64,000 bases of DNA from Allacma fusca. Lineage: Eukaryota > Arthropoda > Collembola > Symphypleona > Sminthuridae. Where the stretch lies: positions 3,927,661 to 3,991,660 of the forward strand of contig OX359250.1 in assembly GCA_947179485.1 (NCBI GenBank). Direction: 5' to 3'. How positions within the stretch are numbered: position 1 is the first letter of the stretch; each line of letters starts with the position of its first letter. The notes below the pieces were generated by a model. That model was given only the letters and a program-made list of their open reading frames with translations. It did not search any database and had not been told where the DNA came from. This document shows, piece after piece, positions 24,973 to 35,900 of this stretch. The position numbers were made by a program, and so were the translations under genes.

Positions 24973-26409
24973 TTACGCGACATATTTGTCGGGTTTCTTG
25001 ACTAAGCGTCCTGATCTAGTTTTGAATACTGGATCTGATTTGCTTGATCCTGGGAGATTAAATGTTTTGACCTTAGGCGGGCTTGGGGTTTTGATCTGCT
25101 TGAAAGGACTGGGAGTCGTACTGAATGGAATGATCTCAGTTCGCGCTTGGCTAGGTGTGGATGGTGGTTCCTCCGGGGGTGTTACGAACTCCTGTTTCTT
25201 AACTGGTGTTGTCATTGGGTACAACTGAGAAGTGTTCCTCCTATAGGTGCCTTGGGGAGTTTGGACATTGTAAGACCTTGGTTCCTTAGTTGGACTTTGG
25301 ATGGTACCCCATATTTGTCGATCTTTTATCCACACGGGTTGTCCTGTATTAAGTTCTGGTTTCTTCACAACACCGTGTCGCTGGTCAAAGTTTTCCTTTC
25401 CTTTCAATTTCTTAGCAGCTTCAAAGTCCTTTACTGCTTTCGCATTTACTGTTTTCGGCTGCAGTAACTTCGGTGTTATAGGCAGACTAGACCTAAGACG
25501 TCGTCCCATTAATAACTGACCAGGGGTGTAGCCGTTGTTCAGTGGAGTACTCCTGTACTCTAGTAATGCTTCTTGAAAATCCTTAGGGTTTTTCTTCAGC
25601 AACTGTTTGATGGTTCTGACCATCACCTCAATGAACCCATTGCTTTGTGGGTAATGAGCGCTGGAGGTGATGTGTAGGAATTTCCATTCCTTTGCGAATG
25701 TTTTGAATGCCTCTTGGAACTGAGGCCCATTGTCGGATCTGACGATATCTGGTATGCCGTGTCTGGCAAAAATGGTTTTGCAATGCGTAATGATTGCTTC
25801 CGAGGTAGTACTTGTTAATAAGACTATCTCTGGGTACCTGGAATATTAATCGCTTACTATGAGGTAGTTTCTGCTTTCATGATAAAACAGGTCCATGCCT
25901 ATTGTGGACCAGGGTCGGTGAGGAAAATCGCTGGGCATCAGCGGCTCCTTCCTCTCTTGTTTGTGCGGAATGCACGTTGGACAATTTTTGATCAATCTTT
26001 TAATGTCTCTTGAAATTCCGGGCCACCACATGGAAGTGTGGGCTCTGGCCCTTGCCTTGGAAATTCCCATGTGTCCGGCATGAACACGTAAAAGATCAGA
26101 TTGTAAAATCTTTGGAATGATGAGGCGGTTGCCTCGTAACCGTAAATTTCCTTGTACTGTGATCTCATCTTTGTGAGTGTAAAATGTCCTCAAGTTGTCA
26201 GGTAATTTCTTGAGGGGAGGCCATCCGGAACGGCTGTACTCGGCTAATTGCTTGCACGTCTCATCCTGTTGTTGTGCCTCTTTGATTTCTTGTAGCTTGG
26301 CATCAGTGGCAGGCAAGGAATCAATAAATAGTGAGATGGCTGCGTCACAGTCTTCACTGGCAAGACACTCTTTCTCTATCTGTGCATATCTTGTTTCTGC
26401 TGAGGACAA
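24973..26409 (-). pseudogene. Ty3/gypsy integrase remnant
   Basis: From 26409 the frame runs from the end of RNase H into integrase. The zinc-binding part has HAGHMG and NCPTC (H..H..C-x2-C), followed by GMDLF (first catalytic Asp). It stops at a nonsense codon (25848-25846). Beyond the stop, in the same frame, RSDNGPQF (second Asp) and GFIEVMVRT (Glu) are visible, followed by the C-terminal part 25626-24973 with PVWIKD and a proline-rich tail. The DDE residues persist but the frame is broken. Upstream, the join between ECLA and DCDAAI suggests that part of RNase H and the linker has been lost. Confidence 0.9.
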
Positions 26410-26424
26410 TGTGCGTGAGGCACA

Positions 26425-27300
26425 TCAGACGAGTCTCCAGGCTCCGTCTGTTTGCTTTTGTTTGAGTATGGCTCCCAAGCCGTATGAGGAAGCGTCTGTT
26501 GAAACTGTTGTAAGCAAGTTTGGGTTGTAAATGGCTAGTACTGGGGCAGCTGTAAGTAGTTTTATCAATGCCGTGTATGCCTCTTGCTCGAGTTTTCCCC
26601 ACTTAAATTCCATGTCTTTCTTCAATAAATCATACAGAGGCTGCATGATTATAGACAGGTTTGGGATAAATTGCCCAATATACATTACAAAGCCGACAAA
26701 ACTTCTAACGTCAGAAGTATCCGTAGGTGTCAGTAGATTTTTGATGGCTTTTATCCTCTTAGGGTCAATTTCAACACCCTTTTCGGACACAATGTGTCCT
26801 AAGAATTTTACACTTCGGACTCCAAATTCGCATTTCTCAGGGTTGAGAGTAATGCCTTTTTCGTTGAGCCGTGTAAGAACTTGTCGTAAGTTCTGGTCGT
26901 GTTCTTGTTGATTTTGTCCATAGACTAACCAATCATCGGTATGATGTATGACAGGAAGTCCTGTTAAGGCCTCGCTCATTCTCTTTTGATAATGCTCCGG
27001 AGCGGAGCTGATCCCGAATGGAAGTCGTAGGCAACAATACCATCCAAACGGTGTAATAAAAGTGGTCAATTTTTGGCTTTCCTCAGATAGTCTTATTTGA
27101 TGAAAACCTTGGCGGGTATCGCCTTTTGAAAAAATAACGGCACCCTGTATTTTTGCTAGGGTCTCGGCGACCACTGGCATGGGGTGGAATTCCCTGGCGA
27201 TTGATTCGTTTAACTTTGTGAAATCTTTACAAAGTCGGATGTCTCCATTTGGCTTCTGGACGACCACAATGGGAGCACACCACTCGGTTGGTTCATACAT
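26425..27300 (-). pseudogene. Ty3/gypsy reverse transcriptase and partial RNase H
   Basis: About 290 codons remain open. RT motifs in order are EPTEWCAPIVVVQKPNG, FSKGDTRQGFHQI (first catalytic Asp), LPFGISSAPEHYQKRM, the HTDDWLVYG box (catalytic DD, with the usual Tyr replaced), LNPEKCEFG and VKFLGHIVS. The RNase H start STDASSYGLGAIL follows. The frame shifts near 26425 and most of RNase H downstream appears missing. The N-terminal side is cut by the LINE at 27318; gypsy sequence resumes at 30844 with LLNKLKEELEKLEK. Confidence 0.93.
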
Positions 27301-27564
27301 AGGCTTGATGACTCCTTGGTTTTCATTCCCTTCCTGACTGCCGTGCAGGTTGGTTGTTTGTTTGTTGATAGCTGCTCTGCAGCAGGTTTACCTGACTTCC
27401 TATTAAAAAGTCACGACGATACATACTGGCTGTACGTCCAACTGTAAAGCGGCTGGGTTAGGACACCCTTGGAAAAGTCTGACTGCTATCTCAACCATTA
27501 ACTATGTGCTGTTTTAGTAGTTGTATCTAGTGCTTTTTTTGTAAAATTTGGTTGATAATTTAAA

Positions 27565-28410
27565 ATGGCTTCAAATAGAGTTTTCTGCAAATATTTTAAC
27601 TGTGCGCAAAAACTAATAAGAAAAAATGCGTTGTCTCTTGTTTGCTGTCGCTGTAGTAGTGTTTTTCACCGCAAATGTCTCAATATCACATTGTCAATGT
27701 ATAGGGCTATGGACTGTGATATATGGACTTGTGATGACTGTGCTTTGCCTGTTAATTTTCTTACTGACCAAATGATTGATACAACTGATATTTGCCCAGT
27801 TTTTGAGCCTATTAGTGTATGCAATAAATTGTACGCCCACACTAAAAATCGTAAGTTGGTTAAGTTTCTGTACTTGTACATTTGTAACTTTGCTATGTAT
27901 AAGTTAGAGGAAGTGAAGCACCTGCTATGTAATAATGAGCTTGATGTAGCTATGTTTGTGGAAACATTTTTTAATGCAAATATAAATGACGCTCTCTATG
28001 TAATTCCTGGTTTTAATCTTATAAGACGTGACAGATGTGGTGTAAAGAAAGGAGGTGGTTTATGTATGTACATTCATGAAAGAATTAAATTCAAGGTTTT
28101 GAATACGGAAATTGAATTATTCAATAGTGGAGTTGAATACATGATGGTTAAGTTAGGATTAACGGAGTTTAATTCATGTATAATAATTTTGTTGTATAGA
28201 CCACCTTCTGGACCGTTAGATAAGTTTCTGTTATTTCTAGATTCGTTGTTTAAATTTGTGATTGAATGCAAATGCAAATGTTATATAGTTGGTGATGTCA
28301 ATATTGACCTCTCTGTTGTAAACTCTAATAGTATTAAGCTCTCCACATGTATTAATATGTATGCGTATAAGCAATTAGTATCAGTGCAGACTCGCAGGGT
28401 GTTCGGGTAA
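27565..28410 (+). pseudogene. LINE zinc finger and endonuclease, inactivated
   Basis: Residues about 8-58 hold a PHD-like finger: C-x5-C near the start, then CCRC, FHRKC and WTCDDC. The endonuclease begins at LEEVKHLLCNNELDVAMFVE (its catalytic Glu region), then GGGLCMYI, YRPPSGP and GDVNIDL. A TAA at 28408-28410 interrupts it. The same frame then continues to about 28470, after which the terminal SDHDF catalytic motif lies in another frame (about 28485). One stop and one frameshift therefore separate the endonuclease from its last motif. Confidence 0.85.
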
Positions 28411-28469
28411 CGCCAAGCTAGCTCACTTATTGAATCCCTAGATGTGCACAAATTGAATGGAATATACAG

Positions 28470-30599
28470 TCAACAGGGCTATCTGACCATGATTTCATTT
28501 CTTTTGACATTAGTTTCAAGTGTATATCATCTCATGAAGTTAGATGTATTACTTACCGAAATTTTAGAGATTTAGACTGGACTGTACTTAATACTGAAGT
28601 ATGTAAAATCGACTGGTCGTTTCTTGAAGCTGAACATTTTAATATTGATTTTGTATTTAATGTTATCAATACCACCATTAGAGTACTTCTGGATGAGTAT
28701 GCACCTCTGCGTAAGAAACGTGTTAAGGCAACAGTGAAGTGCTGGGTAAGTTCTGACATTGTCAAGCAAATGAGGCTAAGAGATAGTCTGAAAAAACAAG
28801 CAGTTAGGCTGAAATCCAGTGAATTGTGGGCTTCTTATCAGAGGCTCCGTAACGAGGTTAAATCTTCTGTATATAGTGCAAAACGAATGTACTACAAATC
28901 GCTGTTGAGTGTACATACCAGCACATCGTCTCGAAATGTGTGGAATATTGTGGATGATTTCACAGGGAAAGAAACGAGAAAAGGTAGCTACATTAAAACA
29001 CTCACTGATAATAATATAAACTATACTGATAATAGCGCTATATGTGACAAACTTGCGGCTTCCTTTACTGTACCCTGTGATTACACGGACCATGACATAC
29101 ATGAATTTAAGTCAAAGCTACCTGTAAACTATGAATATATACCGGTTACTACTCATGAAATACAAAATGCTGTTAAGCGTATGCGTTGTATAAGCAATAA
29201 GCACGAAACTATTAATTACCGAGTTTTCTCTGGAGCTGCCATTGTAACCCCTATACTCTTGCTTTTTAACTTGATATTGAGTAGGGGTGCGATACCCAAA
29301 CACTTTAAAAGTGCTATAGTCACCCCTCTGTATAAAGGTAAAGGCAGTCTGACATGTGCTGTTAACTATCGTCCAATTCACAGCCTGCCTTTCATAAACA
29401 AAATTTTTGAAAAGATAGTGTGTTCTCGATTATCTTATCAATGCGCTAATGAATTGGATGATAGGCAGCATGGGTTTCGGAGGAATCGGTCATGTTTTTC
29501 TGCAGTGTACACATTTATTCATGCTATTTGTTTTACACTATGTGCGCCTTTGATAAAGGTTCTCGCTGTGTTTGTAGACTTGAGAAAAGCTTTCAACTCA
29601 GTATCTCGTAGGCTGCTTTTGGATAAACTTAAGACTAACTTTAAAATTGATGTATGTACTATGCATATTCTGGCTGACTATTTCCAAAATAGGAGTTTTA
29701 AGATCTTTATGAACGGTGTGTTGTCTGATTGCTATGATGATATGAATGGTGTCCCGCAGGGTTCTGTTTTAGGGCCTTTGCTCTTTATATTGTTTTTCTC
29801 TGATATTGGAACGTGTATAAGTAATTCTTATGTTGCCTATGCAGATGACTTGGTTCTATATGTGTACGGTACATGTTTGGATGCCCTGTATCTATCAGCT
29901 CAAAGCGTGCTGGATAATATTAATGTATGGATGAGAAATAATTCTTTGTGTATCAATACTAGCAAAACTAAGTACATGATATTTCATAAATCAAATGCTG
30001 TTGATACCGAGCTTAAATTGTTTGTAAATGGGAATGAAATTGAGAGGGTATGGTCTTTCAGGTACCTGGGTGTTATACTTGATGATAAACTAAAATTCAA
30101 TGAACATTGTAGGCTTGTACTCAGTAAAGTAACTAAAGCCATGGGTGCGCTTCTACGTGTAAGGAGATACATCACTATTAATGTAAAATGTCTTTTGGTT
30201 AATGCTTAAATAATGTCACATGTTGACTACTGTCTTCTGGTCTGGAGTAGTGTATACAAAACGGAGGTTGAAGCTATACAGCTTAAACTTGACAAGTTTC
30301 TTACTCTGTTCCATTATGATAAAAAAGTTAAACATCCTGTATCAATGCCCAGTGTATATGAGTCTTTTAATATACTTACTATATCCGAACGCATTAGTTA
30401 TTATAGAGCAAAGTTCATGTTTGAAGTTGTACATTTCGGACATGCTGTACCTTATATAAATGCGACGGTGCTACTTAAACGTACTACCTCAAAATTACGT
30501 TCGGCTTTAGCCATATCTCTCTTTCATCCCCTTTTTAAATGCAAAGTTGGGGAAAGAAATGTTATATATAATTGTGTAGTGTTGGAATGGCTTACCTGA
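28470..30599 (+). pseudogene. LINE reverse transcriptase with one internal stop
   Basis: The frame is open from about 28470 to TAA 30207-30209 and continues in the same frame to 30599. RT motifs are AIVTPLYKGKGS, NYRPIHSLPFINKIFEKI, HGFRRNRSC, VFVDLRKAFNSV (first catalytic Asp), NGVPQGSVLGPLLF and YADDLVLYV, followed by the thumb FRYLGVILDDKLKF. After the stop comes HVDYCLLVWSSVY, normally in the LINE region downstream of RT. Apart from the stop the sequence is well preserved, so the copy is probably fairly young. Confidence 0.9.
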
Positions 30600-30843
30600 A
30601 ATGTTGAGAATGGCAGATGTAAGTTATGGTACATTTATGAAAACTTTAACTAAGTACATACTTCTGTCCCGTAAAGACAATATGATCTAATATGCCTGTA
30701 CTGCTACCCTTGGTTTCTGACTCGGCTTTACATTTGAATTGTTTTTTGTAATTACCTATTGTGAATTTTGAGTGCCCAGGACGAAAACCGATACTTGTAT
30801 TGATTCCTTTTGACACTCGTGGATGACTTAATAAAGCTAACTA

Positions 30844-31708
30844 CTTTTCCAGTTTCTCTAACTCTTCTTTGAGTTTGTTGAGGAGGGGTATAGCAACCTT
30901 CCGGGACTGTGTGATAGCATATGGCTGGGCTCCCTCCTTGAGTCGGATCGTGTAAGGCTGGCTCATTGTGCCTAAGCCTTTAAATAACTTTGGAAATTCA
31001 ATGTGGGGTTGTACGGAAGTGTACGAACCGACCGTGTCAATGGAATTAACCGTAAGTTTTATCAATTTTGAGGCTAGGCACTCATTTCGCCCTAGTAGGG
31101 GCTGCTTAAGGCCTGAGGCGACGTAAATGTCCGCCTGGGTTGCTCTGTCTTTATACAGTAAATTAGCCTTAAATCTGCCAGTAATTTCTAAAGCTGTGCC
31201 ATTTGCGGCACTAAATTTCCGGTAGTCAGGTCGTAGATGACTGACTGCTTTTGGTAAACTTTGTTCGAAGATGTTCTCAGGGATGATTGTTACGTCAGCT
31301 CCTGTCTAGCTTGAACATTATGGGGACATTTCCCACAACTATTGTTGTTGACCAATTATTTTTGGGATGATCTGACCGCCTGGTTATTTCTCCCATGAAT
31401 ACCGAATCTGTGTCACTATGTTCGGTAATTTCTTGTACTTTTGATTTACTCTTAGGTTTGGACTGGTCCTTGGATTTACATACTTTCGCGAAGTGTCCTA
31501 GTTTTCCACACGTATTGCACTTCGCTCCCTTGGCTCGACAATCGTCCTTTGAGTGTTGTTTCTCTCCTCCACACTTGAAACATTTCCATGTTTTATTGTT
31601 GAATTTCCCTTTGGACTGGGAGTTTTTCTTGCCATAAACTCTGTCTACGTCCGTAGTCTTTCCTGAAATTGTGGGTTGTTGCTTTTTGAATTTCTCATGA
31701 GTCTTCAC
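30844..31708 (-). pseudogene. Ty3/gypsy nucleocapsid and protease remnant
   Basis: From 31708 the frame shows two zinc knuckles: CFKCGGEKQHSKDDC (unusual spacing) and CNTCGKLGHFAKVC (canonical C-x2-C-x4-H-x4-C). The frame then reaches the protease strand IMFKLD and is broken within the catalytic D-T/S-G motif, near 31295-31300. The remainder of the protease region and the linker to RT stay open in another frame down to 30844, ending in the peptide that would join RT across the LINE insertion. The protease is inactive because its active-site motif itself is interrupted. Confidence 0.85.
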
Positions 31709-32206
31709 GTGAGCGACGGCTTCTTCCTCGAGTTAATTTGTCCTTTGTTTGGAGCTGTAGTGATACGGTCTTATCCAAAATGCCGATCACTATACGATCT
31801 CTAATTCATCCGTCAGGGACTGGAAATTACAAGATTTCGCCAAGTTGTGGAGGTCCCTAATGAATTGATCCACATTCTCATCTGTGTGCTGTACGCGGGA
31901 ATTGAACATGAAGCGTTCAAAAACGACGTTCAGTTTCCCAATGAAATGGGCTCGGAAGGCTTCACATACTTTATCGTAATCTTTGGCGTCCGTTTTGCTT
32001 AGTTGAAAGGAATCAAAGATTTCGTATGCATTTCCACCCATATGGTAGAGTAAGGAGCTAATCTTCCAGTCGTCATCAGTCTGCTTGGAAAGGGTCACGA
32101 ACCCTTGGAAACGACGAATCCAGGTTGTCCACTGAGATGGGGTGTCGTAGGAGAATCCCTCACGAGATTTGAGTGCATCAGTTGGAGGTGCAGCTGGAGT
32201 AGCCAT
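31709..32206 (-). pseudogene. Ty3/gypsy Gag remnant
   Basis: The likely Gag start is the ATG at 32206-32204 (MATPAAPPTD); the frame is open further upstream to the primer-binding site, but that part reads as leader. Gag-like features are WTTWIRRFQGFV, LLYHMG and the motif region RVQHTDENVDQFIRDLHNL, resembling the retrotransposon Gag domain. A nonsense codon follows DELEIV at 31790, and two frame changes occur between there and the zinc-knuckle frame at 31708, so Gag is truncated. Confidence 0.85.
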
Positions 32207-32340
32207 GATAAAGGTGAGAAGAGACTGAAGTTTTGTGCCCACGGAGCGTATATGGAAGTGAGTAGTATGTATGTGTATACCGTAAAGTGTAGACTTTAAA
32301 GTGTGATTAATTGCTGTGAATTCGACCGAAGCTGCCACCA

Positions 32341-32712
32341 TGCATTAATATCTGTTTATATGGTAGCGAATAAATGTACGTAGATATTAACGACAATAAT
32401 TGAATAGGAAAGATTATGGTTTATTCCAAGAAAGCCGAATGTGAAGAAGGAGAGAGAGTAAGAGTAGTGATAGTAAAGTGCTACTGAGACGCTACTGAAG
32501 TAGCAGAAGGAAAGAATCCTTTATATACGGGCACGAGAGTGTGTCTCAGCCTGGTAAAAGGTAACGGCTGCAGAAGGATTAGATTTGAACGGAATAGTTC
32601 CAGTGCAAGCAGGTTCAGGCAGGAATGAACAGGTTCATTCCGGTTAGGACAGGAATGAGCAATTGTTGGGGAGGATGCAGTGTAACGGAAGAAACATATA
32701 TATTTTCACACA
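32341..32712 (-). repeat. 5' LTR of the Ty3/gypsy element
   Basis: Partner of the LTR at 24529-24900, with identical boundaries and length. It lies next to the primer-binding site (minus strand from 32340), which fixes it as the 5' LTR. It is directly followed on the right by hAT sequence (GCGTTATTGAATAACG). Confidence 0.95.
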
Positions 32713-33185
32713 GCGTTATTGAATAACGTTATTAACAGAAAAATGACAATAACGGTTTTTGAAATCAAACCGAAAACCAAAACAAATATTTATGATAAAC
32801 GAAAACAAACAATAAATGTTTTATTAAAAACCGAAACTGAAACGGAAAAAAACGGTTATTTTAGGTCTTTCCTCAACTGTAAAGGCAACCAGTAATTCAA
32901 CTTCCAACTGTCGATTGAACTCAACGTAAACGTATGCCGTTTGAATACGTGGCAAACTGTAAACGTATTTTATGAGTATGTACATATCGGTACGTTGTTT
33001 ACTACTTACCTAGTACACATAAATTGCTTATTGTCAGATTCATTAAATTTAAGCGTATTTCGACTTGTGCATTGTTAGTTTCATACAAACATACATCTGC
33101 TTTTGCTAATTATTTTTCGATTTCAGCATATTTTGGTTTCTGCTAAGAGTGCTAATTGTTAGTTCCACTTTATTAACAAGTTGTC

Positions 33186-33551
33186 GACCAGCCTGGATCT
33201 AATGTTTCCGATGACGAGGAAGACCCGTTTGAAGTATTTGTTAGGAATAAAGACAAAAACAAAGAATCTGCATATGCGGCTACTGTGTCCAGTAGAACAG
33301 CATTGTTGGAAGGTATAATTCTGCGTGAAAAAAATAAAAAAGGCGTAAAGTGTGATCTATTCGAATGGTGGGCCAGTATTGGTCCGACTTCATTGATATA
33401 TATAGCTAGAGTGATTATTTGCCTTGCTGCGACTCAAGTGAGTGTTGAACGCCTATTTTCAGCCTTAGCATTTGTCCTACCTGAAAGACGAAGCAGTATG
33501 ATGGACGAGGTATTGAACGCTGTTTTGTTCCTTCGAACTAATGGATTTTGA
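33186..33551 (+). pseudogene. hAT transposase C-terminal exon-like fragment
   Basis: An open stretch begins at about 33186 after an AG that could be a splice acceptor (VVDQPGSNVSDDEEDPFEVF). It ends at TGA 33549-33551. It contains the hAT dimerisation motif TQVSVERLFSALAFVL, then RRSSMMDEVLNAVLFLRTN. The WW of the FEWWASIG stretch is also typical of hAT C-termini. The catalytic region is missing between the termini, so the copy is internally deleted. Confidence 0.8.
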
Positions 33552-33812
33552 ATGGTATATCTTATGAAGTTTCCGTGGTTTTGAAATGTTTGAATAATAC
33601 TTGTGTTATTAGTCCAATCAAATGAATTTGTTGAATATCGTTATTAACCGTTATTAACCGTTTAACCGAATTCATTTTGATTGAAAACCGTTTTAACCGA
33701 TACCGGTATTTTAAAATAACGAAAACAAAAACAAAAACGGAAAAAAATGTACAATAACATATTACCGACTAACGAAAACCTTATTTTTCGGTTATCCAGG
33801 TCTGACAACTAT

Positions 33813-34490
33813 ATACTCATTCATTTTTGCACGGTCGCAATCTTGTATTTTTCGACTCTTTTTGAATGAAAGTGGTAACAGCTGGGGTTGCTTCCACTGC
33901 AGAATTCTTACAAATATGTTTGACCAGAGTTGGTCCCTTCTTGGTTCGATTTCCAGCTGAAAATAATTATGCCTGGACTCATTGCACTTCACATATTTTA
34001 CGGAAACCTAAACAACCATCATCTGTTTAAATGTTTTCGAATCTTGCAATTTTCCGGCCATTCCTGTAATGTAATTCGCTAACTTTGAATGTTAACTAAT
34101 GATTTAATTTCGGCTTTGGTGAGCATTTTCCTGAATTTATTGCAATGTTAAATTCTTTGTAATTCCAATTCTCCATTAAATTATTGTAAACCCCCATGCC
34201 AGTTTCCATACGATTTTTGTTTATTGTAACAACAGATAAAGCGACTGCAGTAATGAAATTACTGCAAATACTAAACCCCTTTTTTGTTAAGATTATTTAG
34301 CTGTTTTGGTATTTTATGTAATAAGTATAAGATATTTAGTAGTTACTGCAAAAAAAATAAAACTTCTAGGTTATTTGTATATAAAACATTATTGTTGCAT
34401 TAAAATTATTATTAAAATTCATTGCTGACAGAAATCACATCCGTCTTGGCGGATGGCTTGATTGCTATAATAATAATTTAGCCCTAACAG
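33813..34490. other. No supported gene
   Basis: AT-rich sequence between the hAT element and the Kunitz pseudogene. Leader exons belonging to the pseudogene were looked for; an ATG-led hydrophobic stretch near 34253 is the only weak candidate. Confidence 0.35.
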
Positions 34491-34686
34491 ATGACTGCAG
34501 TCTGGAACCGAAGACTGGTCCATGTCGGGCAATGTTGTGGAGATCACTGGAATGTCGGGACAAACTCATATAGAAGATTTGTGTATGGCGGCTGCCGAGG
34601 AAATAATAACTTTGAATGAGCTGGAATGTGTAAGCCGATGCAGAAAGATATTTCAGTGGTTTTTAAGGGCTTTTCGTGGCTCCTGA
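34491..34686 (+). pseudogene. Kunitz/BPTI-domain exon, frameshifted
   Basis: A splice-acceptor-like CCCTAACAG precedes 34491, and the phase 1 entry matches the intact Kunitz gene downstream. The domain begins DDCSLEPKTGPCRAM, with the first two cysteines at the correct spacing and Arg at the P1 position. A frame change then follows in the middle of the domain. FVYGGCRGNNN and, after a second frame change, ECVSRCR are visible. The third cysteine codon reads TAT instead of a Cys codon. Two shifts plus the lost cysteine make this a pseudogene. The final frame ends at TGA 34684-34686. Confidence 0.85.
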
Positions 34687-35264
34687 AGAGCAGGGGAAGA
34701 GTTACCTTTTAAGCTTATCCCAGAATTCACATTATATTACTTTAATTTCATGATTCAGACACAAATTTATTCATTATGATTTTAAAATTAAGAAATGACA
34801 AATTACAATTAAAATTGAACTATTCATGAAATCTCTCCTGACTACATGGCACCTTATGCGCATTTGTTGGCGAAATTCATTACGAAGTATTTTTGTATAA
34901 AAATCTTTTAAGAAGTTGTCCTTGGCTTTGAAGCTCTGACGCTCCAGCATATATTTACCAAGCGGAACTGATTTCAATTATTTTATTTTATTACTAGTAA
35001 AAGCCCTGTGCTTCACAGGGACGATTACTTGAAGAGGTGGTAGTGTGCAGAGCTGTCCAAAATACATGGTATTTTAAATACATGTATTTCAAATACGTAT
35101 TTCAAATACATTTTTGTATTTTGTATTTTTGTGACTAGGTATGTATTTTGTATTTTGTCTTACGCATCAATGTAGTTTGTATTTTGTAGTTTGTATTTTG
35201 TCTTACTTAAGTAAAGTAAGCAATGTATTTTGTATTTTGTTCGCTATCCTTATAAATTACCCGC

Positions 35265-35450
35265 CTAGGCATGGAGTTTGTGGCTATTAAAATTTCGCGC
35301 TCTACTCTTAAGATCAGCGCGCAAGATTTAGGCATACAGTAAGTCTCCACGACTGGGCTTGATTCCTGAGACATTTATAGCCTCTACACTCAAACTCACG
35401 CTACCATCTATCCAAGTAATTGTCCCTGTGAAGCACAGGGCTGCTACTAG
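35265..35450 (+). mobile_element. Second Helitron-like copy, inverted and nested
   Basis: Ends with hairpin CCCTGTGAAGCACAGGG and CTACTAG at 35447-35450, followed by T. This is the same 3' signature as the outer copy but on the plus strand. The 35296-35365 stretch matches the outer copy inversely. The left boundary is approximate because flanking sequence is low complexity. Confidence 0.6.
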
Positions 35451-35639
35451 TATAAGCTACTTGTGTTTTTTGTTGGCGCACTTTCTTTGGGTTAGAAAAT
35501 TCCGTTTATGCCAAAAACCAATCACATGAATGAAGTAAAACGAAATGCAATCGTTTTAACATCCCATAAAACTAAATTACAGATTTTGGATGTTCTACGT
35601 TTTGTATTTTGTAGTTTGTATTTTCGTCTCCTGAAGAAT

Positions 35640-35900
35640 GTATTTAGTATTTAGTAGTTTGTATTTTCTACGTTTTGAGTATGTATTTTGTATTTTCGAC
35701 GCCTGAAGAATGTATTTTGTAGTTTGTATTTTCTACGTTTTGAGTATGTATTTTGTATTTTCGACGCCTGAAGAATGTATTTTGTAGTTTGTATTTTCTA
35801 CGTTTTGAGTATGTATTTTGTATTTTGTATTTTCGACGCCTGAAGAATGTATTTTGTATTTTGTAGTTTGTATTTTCTACGCCGAAGGAATGTATTTAGT
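35640..35900. repeat. 65-72-bp tandem repeat
   Basis: Three copies of a unit carrying CGACGCCTGAAGAATGTA (starting at 35697, 35762 and 35834), joined by GTAGTTTGTATTTTCTACG. They expand the right subterminal region of the surrounding hAT element. Confidence 0.85.

Larger units (their letters stand above)
27318..30840 (+). mobile_element. LINE inserted in the Ty3/gypsy pol region
   Basis: A nearly full-length plus-strand LINE, opposite in direction to its host. It begins after gypsy sequence ending at about 27317 and finishes near AATAAAGCTAACTA (about 30831-30843). The layout is a roughly 245-bp leader, a frame with an N-terminal Cys/His (PHD-like) finger and apurinic-type endonuclease, then reverse transcriptase and a C-terminal region, and a 3' UTR of about 240 bp. 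The exact target duplication could not be resolved; short C/T runs (ACTCCTT and CTTTTCC) adjoin both junctions. The finger-endonuclease-RT order recalls CR1- or Jockey-like LINEs. Confidence 0.9.
24529..32712 (-). mobile_element. Ty3/gypsy LTR retrotransposon, defective
   Basis: Coding runs on the minus strand, so the right LTR is the 5' LTR. Both LTRs are 372 bp, with TG...CA ends and only four differences seen. Next to the 5' LTR (minus strand from 32340) is TGGTGGCAGC, a plausible tRNA primer-binding site. Next to the 3' LTR (24901-24911) is the purine tract AAAAGAGAGGA. Gag, two zinc knuckles, protease, RT, RNase H and integrase remnants follow in Ty3/gypsy order, and no envelope frame was seen. 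The protein region is interrupted by a LINE (27318-30840). A shared hexamer CGTTAT lies 2 bp from the left LTR and 1 bp from the right one, a possible imperfect target duplication. Confidence 0.95.
24508..33804 (+). mobile_element. hAT transposon split by a Ty3/gypsy insertion
   Basis: The left terminus CAGACCTGGATAACGTTAT starts at 24508 and its inverted partner GGTTATCCAGGTCTG ends at 33804. The flanking 8-mers agaaatat (24500-24507) and acaactat (33805-33812) agree at 6 of 8 positions, as for an old hAT duplication. Directly after 21 bases the element is interrupted by the LTR retrotransposon at 24529-32712. The body then resumes with GTTATTGAATAACGTTATT and many AACCGTTATTAACCG-like words, and a transposase fragment lies at about 33186-33551. 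Without the insertion the hAT element would be about 1.1 kb. Confidence 0.85.

Noticed and set aside
24962..25228. Plus-strand frames over the integrase region as genes
   Set aside because: They are antisense shadows of the Ty3/gypsy integrase C-terminal part.
24529..32712. Endogenous retrovirus with an envelope gene
   Set aside because: No envelope-like frame lies between integrase and the 3' LTR; the layout is a plain Ty3/gypsy retrotransposon.
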